DNA from: an uncultured Eubacteriales bacterium
Lineage (GTDB): Bacteria > Bacillota > Clostridia > Oscillospirales > Acutalibacteraceae
Length of the DNA: 9,971 nucleotides
Direction of reading: 5' to 3'
Assembly (NCBI GenBank): GCA_934667575.1
Contig: CAKUME010000022.1
Span: 1-9,971, forward strand
Shown here: piece by piece, positions 1-5,917 of the stretch
How the letters are laid out: the number at the start of each line of letters is the position of its first letter
Position numbering within the stretch: position 1 is the first letter of the stretch
Translations under genes and position numbers: made by a program
The notes under the pieces: model-generated
Database searches by the model: none
What the model was told of the DNA's origin: nothing
The model's input: the letters and a program-made list of their open reading frames with translations, nothing else

Positions 1-166
1 CCGGCAACTGACGCGTGCCCTCACGTTGCAGAATACTTTGCGGCGCACCGCATTTGACTGCACCCTCGGCGATCCATTTGACAACCTGTTTCTTGCCCGA
101 TTCTCAGCATCGCGGGCTCTCTGGAAAGGCATGACTGCCGTTATCTTCGCTTCAACGGTTTGGTGT
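1..166 (-). ncRNA. T-box leader (riboswitch), 5' part, runs off left edge
   Basis: Read on the minus strand downstream of a perfect promoter, this untranslated stretch has the hallmarks of T-box stem I. It has a CCTTTC strand followed by the conserved AGAGAG (plus 117-122), then an apical hairpin (plus 95-117, stem GCCCGAT/ATCGGGC with a bulged base and an internal GCTGAGA loop), then GAAA-CA-GG pairing back to CCTTTC. Lower down, GCGA pairs with TCGC and encloses AAATGGA, as expected for a specifier loop. With that pairing the specifier is TGG (plus 74-76, tryptophan) followed by the usual purine; ATC (71-73) is the alternative. The antiterminator and the regulated gene lie beyond the left edge. 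T-boxes bind uncharged tRNA and control aminoacyl-tRNA synthetase, biosynthesis or amino-acid transport genes. The family call is fairly firm; the specifier is an inference from hand folding. Confidence 0.72.
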
Positions 167-174
167 TTTTTTTT

Positions 175-203
175 ATCATAGCACAACGCCGGGGAGCTGT
201 CAA
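175..203 (-). promoter_or_regulatory. Sigma-A promoter of the T-box unit
   Basis: On the minus strand TTGACA (plus 198-203) is followed after exactly 17 bp by TATGAT (plus 175-180). An A-rich stretch directly upstream (plus 218-235) looks like an UP element. Transcription would start near position 167 and run leftwards into the T-box leader. It lies about 45 bp beyond the terminator of the transporter operon, so it starts an independent unit. Confidence 0.85.
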
Positions 204-247
204 GAGGGAAAACACACTTTTTTTTATATTTATGCACCCGCCCGCAC

Positions 248-274
248 AAAAAAAACCTCGGGCGAACCCGAGGT
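248..274 (-). terminator. Intrinsic terminator of the transporter operon
   Basis: A perfect 8-bp stem, ACCTCGGG paired with CCCGAGGT, closes a TTCG loop on the minus strand and is followed at once by eight Ts (As at plus 248-255). It sits 39 bp past the stop codon of the solute-binding protein gene and ends the leftward operon. Confidence 0.93.
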
Positions 275-312
275 CTTCTTGCGCAATTATGAGGGAATGC
301 TTTGGGGGAAAA

Positions 313-1956
313 TTAGACGCGGGGCGTCCAGTTCCAAGAGGTGATGTTCTTTTCCTTGCGGTAGGCATCGAACTGCGCCTGGACCTCGGCGATCAGCTGA
401 TCTTCGCCGGCCGCCTTGCGTTCGCTCATCCACTTGTCGTAGATCGCTTTCCAGTCGTCGCCGCCAAGGCCTTTTCCAATCTGAGGCTCATATTCCTTGT
501 CGATCGCAGCGAGCGAGGAGCAGATATCCTTGACCTTGGTGTTATCGAACGCGAAGCCCACAAACGGGTTCACATAGGCGGTCTTTTCTTTTTCCTTGAG
601 GTAATCGTAGTAGCCCTTGGTGTCGCCCTCGGTCACCAGCGAATTCACGCAGGTGCCAATCGTCCACTTCCACAGGCCGTATTTGGAATCTTCCTTGCCC
701 TGCGAGCCGTAGCCGGTGGTAATGGTGCCGTCGCCGTTATCGGTGTAATCAATGCCCTTGCGGCCATAGATGAGCAGCTGATAGAGCTCCTTGTTGGTGA
801 AAATTTCGTTGTGGAACCGTATGTATCGCTCCGGCTCCTTGGCGGTGAACGGAATGGCCATGCCGGTGGCCGAGCCGGAACCGAGGTTGCCGTATTTGTT
901 GAACACAACCATCGTTCGGTCGGCGCCGGTGACCGCTTTGTTCTGTGCTTTCCAGGCGTCTGCTTCTTCGTAGCAGTTGTGGCTACTCAGAATCGGAGTA
1001 TTCGCTTCGCGTGCACCTTTGCTGTCATCCGCATATTCTTTGGAAGCGATGTCGGCCGTGAAGTAGCCTTTTTTGAAGAAGTCGGCCATGTTCTGTGCAT
1101 AGAGACGATAGAAATCCGAATCGAATCTGGCTTTCACGGTGAACGTGTCGTCGCCGACCTGTACGCCCACATTGTTCCAACTGGTACGGTAGTATTCACC
1201 GCCAAATTTGTGAAGTTCATCATAAGTGAATGCCACGGGATCGAATCCACCGAACAGTTTGCCGTTCTGCTTGGCCGCTTCGCCGTATTCGGCATATTTG
1301 TCGAAGAGCGCCTGCATGTTGTCCAGCGTCGGGTTCGAAAACGCCGTGTCCGCCGCCTTTTGGGTGTCCGCTTCCCAAGTGGGCGAAACGAGGTCGGCAA
1401 TGTCTTTGTAGCCGCGCACACCGTTACGGCTTTCAAAAATGGACTGCCAGCTCAGAATGTAGTAGAGCTTGCCGTCGGTATAACGATGGACGTCGATCAC
1501 GTTTTGCCCCACCGAATCGATGATGCCCTGGCCGTATTTGGCGAGCAGATCGTCCAGCGCCATCAGGTTGCCGTCCCTCTGGTCCTGATTCAGGCTGGTC
1601 GCATAGCCGACCCACGCGAGGTCAATGGCTTCCTGCCCCGCCATCGCGTTCGTAAATTTATCCTTGTATTCGCTGCCGGGGATAATGGTGAAGTTCACCG
1701 AGGTGTTCGGCAGAGTTTCCTTGAGCTTGGTGTTGAACTCTTCCCACACGGCATTGGAGTTCGCCTGCGTGCCCGGGCCGACCAGCCAGACGTTGAGGGT
1801 GGCGTTTTTGAGGTCCGCCTTGTCGTCTTTGGAGGTCGTGGTGGACGCAGAACCCGACGGCGTGTCCGACTTGGACGAGGTCGTTTGGCCCGCGCATCCG
1901 GTCAGCGCGGCTGCGGCGAGAAGTGCGGCCAGAATGAGCGAAAGTGTTTTCTTCAT
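313..1956 (-). CDS. Extracellular solute-binding lipoprotein of a CUT1 ABC transporter (LplA/YtcQ-like)
   Basis: A 547-residue carbohydrate-binding lipoprotein, anchored outside the membrane, that would hand its sugar to the two permeases encoded just upstream. Residues 1-21 form a lipoprotein signal: MKK, a hydrophobic Leu/Ala stretch, then the lipobox LTGC with Cys21. A Ser/Thr/Asp-rich linker follows to about residue 47, then the mature domain begins with NATLNVWLVGPG. The length fits the large binding proteins that partner LplB/LplC permeases. The start at 1956 is chosen because AGGAGG lies 11 bp upstream (plus 1969-1974) and the signal peptide begins exactly there; the frame is open further upstream but without a plausible signal. 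It is the last gene of the operon, 98 bp after the second permease, with a hairpin in the gap and a strong terminator after it. The substrate cannot be read from the sequence; a xylan-derived oligosaccharide is inferred from the nearby GH10 gene. Confidence 0.9.
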   Translation of the reverse strand: MKKTLSLILAALLAAAALTGCAGQTTSSKSDTPSGSASTTTSKDDKADLKNATLNVWLVGPGTQANSNAVWEEFNTKLKETLPNTSVNFTIIPGSEYKDKFTNAMAGQEAIDLAWVGYATSLNQDQRDGNLMALDDLLAKYGQGIIDSVGQNVIDVHRYTDGKLYYILSWQSIFESRNGVRGYKDIADLVSPTWEADTQKAADTAFSNPTLDNMQALFDKYAEYGEAAKQNGKLFGGFDPVAFTYDELHKFGGEYYRTSWNNVGVQVGDDTFTVKARFDSDFYRLYAQNMADFFKKGYFTADIASKEYADDSKGAREANTPILSSHNCYEEADAWKAQNKAVTGADRTMVVFNKYGNLGSGSATGMAIPFTAKEPERYIRFHNEIFTNKELYQLLIYGRKGIDYTDNGDGTITTGYGSQGKEDSKYGLWKWTIGTCVNSLVTEGDTKGYYDYLKEKEKTAYVNPFVGFAFDNTKVKDICSSLAAIDKEYEPQIGKGLGGDDWKAIYDKWMSERKAAGEDQLIAEVQAQFDAYRKEKNITSWNWTPRV

Positions 1957-2000
1957 GAGCAAAAAGTCCTCCTTGTTGATAAATGGGATTTTCCAAAATT

Positions 2001-2043
2001 TATGTTCAGCTGCGTTGCGCGTCGCAGCAAAACACCGAACATA
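2001..2043 (-). other. Long intercistronic hairpin between permease and binding-protein genes
   Basis: TATGTTC (2001-2007) pairs with GAACATA (2037-2043), and inside it GCTGCG (2009-2014) pairs with CGCAGC (2023-2028), giving a two-part stem of 13 bp with an asymmetric internal loop. It begins 11 bp past the permease stop codon and ends 45 bp before the binding-protein start. There is no T-run directly after it, so it is unlikely to be an efficient terminator. An RNA processing or stability element that sets the binding-protein to permease ratio is the likelier role. Confidence 0.55.
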
Positions 2044-2054
2044 GCGGGGCGGCA

Positions 2055-2945
2055 TTAGCCCTTGACCGCACCGATGGTGAGGCCCTGCGAGAAATATTTT
2101 TGAAAGAACGGGAACACCAACAGCATGGGGCCGGCCGCAATGACGCACATCGCATATTTGAGCGATTCCGAGGGCATTTGGTCGCTTACATCGATGGAAA
2201 TATTCTGTTCCGTCATCAGGCTCTTGAGGTACTGCGCCTCCTTGAGGATGCGCTGGAGCAGATATTGCAGCGTGTAGAGCTTGGCGTCACGGATATAGAT
2301 CATCGAAGTGGTGTAGTCGTTCCATTTGCCCACCAGCGTCATGAACGCGAGCGAGGCAAACACCGGGGTAGACAGCGGGATCACAATGCGGAAGAAGATG
2401 AACAGCTCCTTGGCGCCATCGATACGCGCCGCCTCAAACAGCGACTCGGGCAGCGTTTTGAAAAACGTGCGGTACACCATGGTGTTCCATGCGCCGCCGG
2501 TGAGGCCGGGCAGAATATAGATCCAAAACGTGTTGCCCAAGTGATAGTAGCGGGTGAGCGTGATATAGCTCGGGATCATGCCCGCGCTGAACAGCATGGT
2601 GAAAAAGATGATGGCGGTGACCGGTTTTTTGAACCGGAAATTGCTGCGGCTGAGCGGGTAGGCGGCCATGCCGGCCACCACCATGCTGACCACGGTGCCG
2701 AGCACCGACTCCGCAATGGTCACGCCGTAGGCGCTGATCATCTGCTTGGGGTTTTTGAACGCCAGCTGATAGGCATAGGTGGTGAACCCTTGGGGGATCA
2801 GGCTGAACCCGCTGTTGGTCAGATAGGACTCGCTGGTGAACGACGCCGAAACAACCAGCAGCAGCGGCAGCACAAAGCACAGCGACACCAGCACAAAGAA
2901 AATATGCAGAATCAAAGTATAGGGCTGTATCTTTTTATGCGACAT
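2055..2945 (-). CDS. CUT1 carbohydrate ABC transporter permease, LplC/YtcP-like
   Basis: A 296-residue integral membrane protein, one half of the translocation channel. Six or so hydrophobic segments are visible, starting at about residues 8-33. The cytoplasmic EAA loop that docks the ATPase is present as EAARIDGA at residues 171-178 (Glu171), followed by the FRIVIPLSTP segment. The C-terminus FSQGLTIGAVKG is typical of the LplC group. The gene starts 20 bp after the first permease gene; its ribosome-binding region, GAGGAGAGG, directly follows the TGA of that gene, so the two are probably translationally coupled. No nucleotide-binding protein gene is nearby, so energy is probably supplied by a shared MsmX-type ATPase. 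The family is certain; the substrate is not. Confidence 0.93.
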   Translation of the reverse strand: MSHKKIQPYTLILHIFFVLVSLCFVLPLLLVVSASFTSESYLTNSGFSLIPQGFTTYAYQLAFKNPKQMISAYGVTIAESVLGTVVSMVVAGMAAYPLSRSNFRFKKPVTAIIFFTMLFSAGMIPSYITLTRYYHLGNTFWIYILPGLTGGAWNTMVYRTFFKTLPESLFEAARIDGAKELFIFFRIVIPLSTPVFASLAFMTLVGKWNDYTTSMIYIRDAKLYTLQYLLQRILKEAQYLKSLMTEQNISIDVSDQMPSESLKYAMCVIAAGPMLLVFPFFQKYFSQGLTIGAVKG

Positions 2946-2965
2946 ATCGGTTCAAGCCTCTCCTC

Positions 2966-3925
2966 TCAGAACATCGAATTTTCGGGCGAAATTTTCTTCA
3001 CGATCAGGTTGGTGACCACAACAAGGATCAACCCAAGCACCGACTGGAGCAGGCTCACCGTTGCGCCGCTGGCATACGACCCTTCTTTGAGCGCGCGGTA
3101 CACATAGGTGGGCAGCACGTCGGTGGTCGAATACAGCGAAGACACATCGCGCGGAATCACATAGAACAGGTCGAAGTTGCCGCTGAACAGGCCGCCCACC
3201 GCCAAGATGGTGAAGATGCACACCAGCGGGATCAGATGCGGCAGCGAGATATAGCGCGTTTGCTGCCAGCGGTTGGCGCCGTCGATTTTGGCCGCCTCAT
3301 AGAGCGACACGTCGATGCCCATGAGCGAGGCAAAATACATCATGGACCCCATGCCCACACCCTTCCAGATGTTCACGATGGTGAGAATGGCCGGCCACAT
3401 GCTTGGCGTGGTGTAGGCGTCCACCATGCTCTGGCCAAACAGCGCGCGCACCTGGTTGAGCAGACCCGCGGTCGGGCTGAGAATGGCGTAGGTGATAAAG
3501 CCGACAACCACCATCGACATAAAGTTCGGGAACGTGATGATGGTTTGGTAGGTTTTGAGCGCGCCGCGGCTTTTGATGTCGAACAGCAGCAACGCAAAAA
3601 TCACGTTGACCACCGGCCCAATCACCATGAACCAGAGGCTGTAAAACACCGTGTTGCGAATCACACGGCCCATGGAGGTAGAAGTGAGCAGCCAGCCAAA
3701 GTTGCTCAGGCCCACCCACTCGCTGCCAAACACGCCCCGGCTGAACTTGTAGTCGCGAAACGGAATGGCCAGCGCCATGCCCATTGGCACATAGTTAAAC
3801 AGGATGTAACCCACGAGCGCGGGCACGCACAGCACGAGCAGCTCCCAGCTGGCGTGATCGTTCCATATGCTGTTCCGCCGCCTCACGCGGGCGGGTGCAG
3901 CCTGCATTGTTTGTGTTTTGGGCAT
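2966..3925 (-). CDS. CUT1 carbohydrate ABC transporter permease, LplB/YteP-like
   Basis: A 319-residue permease, partner of the downstream LplC-like protein. The N-terminus is a basic cytoplasmic tail (RVRRRN) before the first membrane segment at about residues 28-50, with five further hydrophobic segments. The EAA loop reads YEAAKIDGANRW with Glu210, and the C-terminus KKISPENSMF is a common ending in this group. GAGGAG lies 11 bp upstream of the ATG at 3925. It is the first gene of the transporter unit and has its own promoter (4021-4049) and an 85-100 base leader, so it can be expressed without the two-component genes upstream. Family assignment is firm; the sugar carried is inferred only from context. 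Confidence 0.93.
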   Translation of the reverse strand: MPKTQTMQAAPARVRRRNSIWNDHASWELLVLCVPALVGYILFNYVPMGMALAIPFRDYKFSRGVFGSEWVGLSNFGWLLTSTSMGRVIRNTVFYSLWFMVIGPVVNVIFALLLFDIKSRGALKTYQTIITFPNFMSMVVVGFITYAILSPTAGLLNQVRALFGQSMVDAYTTPSMWPAILTIVNIWKGVGMGSMMYFASLMGIDVSLYEAAKIDGANRWQQTRYISLPHLIPLVCIFTILAVGGLFSGNFDLFYVIPRDVSSLYSTTDVLPTYVYRALKEGSYASGATVSLLQSVLGLILVVVTNLIVKKISPENSMF

Positions 3926-3961
3926 TCTACATCATTCTCCTCAGTTCAATGTGAAATGTTT

Positions 3962-4005
3962 GGAACCGGGCTCAAAGTTATGTACAAACTCTTGAATCGG
4001 TTTCC
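3962..4005 (-). other. Hairpin in the leader of the permease transcript
   Basis: Between the promoter and the first permease gene, CGGTTTCC (3998-4005) can pair with GGAACCG (3962-3968) with one bulged base, and inside it AACTCTT (3987-3993) with AAAGTT (3974-3979). In addition CTCAG near the transcript start is complementary to CTGAG overlapping the ribosome-binding site. The leader may fold, but no known riboswitch class was recognised. Confidence 0.35.
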
Positions 4006-4020
4006 GTTTTTCTGAGTTTA

Positions 4021-4049
4021 ATTATACAGGATGTCCATACACATTTCAA
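4021..4049 (-). promoter_or_regulatory. Sigma-A promoter of the permease-permease-binding protein unit
   Basis: On the minus strand TTGAAA (plus 4044-4049) is followed after 17 bp by a consensus TATAAT (plus 4021-4026). The -35 overlaps the TGA stop codon of the sensor kinase (4046-4048). Expected transcription start is near 4014, giving a leader of roughly 90 bases. The position, directly downstream of a YesN/YesM pair, is where such regulators act on transporter genes. Confidence 0.82.
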
Positions 4050-5917
4050 CCGACTACGGTGCCATCTTTGGGGGCTATGAGGACATTATGGCCATCTTTT
4101 TCGCCTATTTCGGCCGAAAAATGGACAGCCACGCACAATCCGCCCTCCTGCGCATGACCAATGCGCAGGCCGTAGCGGTTGCCATACATCAGCTTCATGC
4201 GCTGATTCACGTTGCGCAGGCCAATGTGGTGCGTGCTCTGCACGATCGGCGTGTCGATGCGCGCCTTGAGCTGCTGAATTTCGTCGTCGGTCATGCCGGC
4301 GCCGTTATCGACCACATAAATCCAAATTTCGTCCTGCTCGCGGCGGCATTTGAGCCAAATGTCGCCCCGACAATGCCGCTGGCTCAGGCCGTGCTCAATC
4401 GCGTTTTCAATGAGCGGCTGGAGCGTGAGCTTCACAATGCGCTCCTCCATCGCTTCGTCCGGAATATCCAAGTGCACATGAATGTTGCCCTTGTGGCGAA
4501 AATCCATGATTTTTACATAGAGCTTCACATGCTCGAGCTCCTCGCGCACCGGCACCAGATAATTTTCGCCCGACAGGCTCAGGCGCATCAGCTTGCCCAG
4601 CGTGTAGATCATATCGGTCACGTCGTTGCGCTCCCCCAGCTGCAGCGCGGCGGCATTGCCGATCGCGTCGAGTGTGTTATACAAAAAATGCGGATTGATC
4701 TGCGTTTGCAGCGCGCAAATTTGGGCGTTGTGCAGGCTGAGCATGCGCTCCTCAATTTCTTCGTTGAGGTGCTTATTTTCGCTTTGCGCCAGCAAAATGC
4801 CGCGCTGAATTTCCACAATTTCGTCCACGCGGCGCTTTTTGTCCCATGCCGTGAGCTGCTGGGTGCGGTCGAGCAGCTGCGCGGTGCGCTGGATGGGCCG
4901 ATACACCCAAATGGCCATGAGCACCGCCAGCACCACGCACAGCGCAAACGACACCACCGACACCATGCGCAGGCGCCAATTGCTCTCGTTGCTGCTGGTT
5001 TCGAGCACGGTCATGGGCGACAGATACAAAAAGCGCAGCCCCTCGGTGTCGGCATATTTGCCGGAAATCACATACTGCTTGCCCCACAGCGTTTGAATTT
5101 CGGAAAACGAATCGGGGCGGTCGCGGAATTGCTGGAGCACCTGGGCGTCTTCCATTTCGTCGTGCAGCAGGCGGTATTCGTCGGAGTAGACCATGGTGTC
5201 CATGGTGTCGTTATAAATAATCATCATCGAGCTGTCATTCTTCGTGCGGTAGCGGCCGGTGCCAAAATACTGTGCCAGCCGCTCTGCGTCGATGTTCAGA
5301 ATGACCGCGCCCAGATTTTCGTCGGTATAAAACGAAATGGGATGCAGCATCGTGATCAAATAGGGGTAGTTGCCGCGCTTGGCGCGGGTGCGCACGGTGG
5401 TGCGGTTCTCGTCGGCCGCACTGTAAAACTCCAGCCAGTTCGTATCGCTAAAATCCGCCAGCGCCGTCACGCCGTCGCGCGTGATCACCTGGTCGCTCTT
5501 TTTGAGATACACATAGATGGAATCAATGTAATCATACGCCGTTTGCACCGAAGCGATGGTTTCCGAAATGCTGCGCCGATACAGCAGCGCGTTGTCGCTG
5601 CTGGTGTCGCCGCGCGTGGCGATAAATTGCAGGCTGCTGCGGTTCGAAAGGCTAAAGGTGAGGCGCTTCATGGAAATCAGCGTGGCGTTAAACGTGCTGT
5701 AATGGCGCTCCAGCAGCGAAGCGTTGGTGTTTTGCAGCTCCGTTTGCACATCCTGCATCATGCGGCTGCTGTACCATGCGTTGAGCATGGTCACGGGCAC
5801 CGCCAAACAAAGCAGCAGCAGCACAAAATAGCGCAGCAGCATGCTGTTGAACCGGTAATCGCGCACATAATCCCACATTCGCCGCACAGGCGTTGCGGCA
5901 TGACCTTCTTTGTTCAT
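4046..5917 (-). CDS. YesM-type membrane sensor histidine kinase
   Basis: A 623-residue sensor kinase, the likely partner of the upstream YesN-type regulator. A membrane segment at about residues 27-48 and another at about 316-337 enclose a large extracellular Cache-like sensor region. The His_kinase domain (PF06580 type) carries LQTQINPHFLYNTLDAI with the phosphoacceptor His410. The ATPase domain has the N box LIENAIEHGL (Asn505), the G1 box DNGAGM (Asp537) and a G2-like HIGLRNVNQRM. All catalytic motifs are intact. Beyond the ATPase domain is a short tail of about 20 residues containing two KDG copies, which arise from the DNA direct repeat noted at 4061-4099. AGGGAG lies 8 bp before the ATG at 5917. 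The gene starts just after the probable end of the regulator gene, and its initiation region is overlapped by that gene in the reading given by the sequence. By analogy with XynD-type kinases it probably senses an extracellular oligosaccharide. Confidence 0.93.
   Translation of the reverse strand: MNKEGHAATPVRRMWDYVRDYRFNSMLLRYFVLLLLCLAVPVTMLNAWYSSRMMQDVQTELQNTNASLLERHYSTFNATLISMKRLTFSLSNRSSLQFIATRGDTSSDNALLYRRSISETIASVQTAYDYIDSIYVYLKKSDQVITRDGVTALADFSDTNWLEFYSAADENRTTVRTRAKRGNYPYLITMLHPISFYTDENLGAVILNIDAERLAQYFGTGRYRTKNDSSMMIIYNDTMDTMVYSDEYRLLHDEMEDAQVLQQFRDRPDSFSEIQTLWGKQYVISGKYADTEGLRFLYLSPMTVLETSSNESNWRLRMVSVVSFALCVVLAVLMAIWVYRPIQRTAQLLDRTQQLTAWDKKRRVDEIVEIQRGILLAQSENKHLNEEIEERMLSLHNAQICALQTQINPHFLYNTLDAIGNAAALQLGERNDVTDMIYTLGKLMRLSLSGENYLVPVREELEHVKLYVKIMDFRHKGNIHVHLDIPDEAMEERIVKLTLQPLIENAIEHGLSQRHCRGDIWLKCRREQDEIWIYVVDNGAGMTDDEIQQLKARIDTPIVQSTHHIGLRNVNQRMKLMYGNRYGLRIGHAQEGGLCVAVHFSAEIGEKDGHNVLIAPKDGTVVG
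4061..4099 (-). promoter_or_regulatory. Candidate response-regulator operator: two direct repeats 30 bp apart
   Basis: GCCATCTTT occurs exactly at 4061-4069 and 4091-4099 (AAAGATGGC on the minus strand), 30 bp start to start. The nearer copy begins 12 bp upstream of the -35 of the transporter promoter. Both copies lie in the last codons of the kinase, after its ATPase domain, where protein constraint should be low. A direct repeat just upstream of the -35 is what an AraC-type activator needs; the role is inferred. Confidence 0.4.

Noticed and set aside
1..103. Open minus-strand frame with a protein-like translation (a segment GAVKCGAPQSILQ recalls aldehyde dehydrogenases), considered as a gene fragment
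   Set aside because: It has no start codon, a stop lies directly upstream, and it falls within the T-box leader, whose structural motifs explain the sequence better.
136..174. CCGTT...AACGG followed by nine Ts as a plus-strand terminator
   Set aside because: The stem is only 5 bp with an 11-base loop, and no plus-strand gene ends here; the T-run is the start region of the minus-strand T-box transcript.
160..2058. 632-codon plus-strand open frame opposite the binding-protein gene
   Set aside because: It is antisense to a gene with a lipoprotein signal, ribosome-binding site and terminator; its translation has no domain character and it lacks a ribosome-binding site.
1957..2148. N-terminal extension of the binding protein up to 2148
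   Set aside because: It would overlap the permease gene and bury the lipoprotein signal peptide, which begins at the ATG with a good ribosome-binding site.
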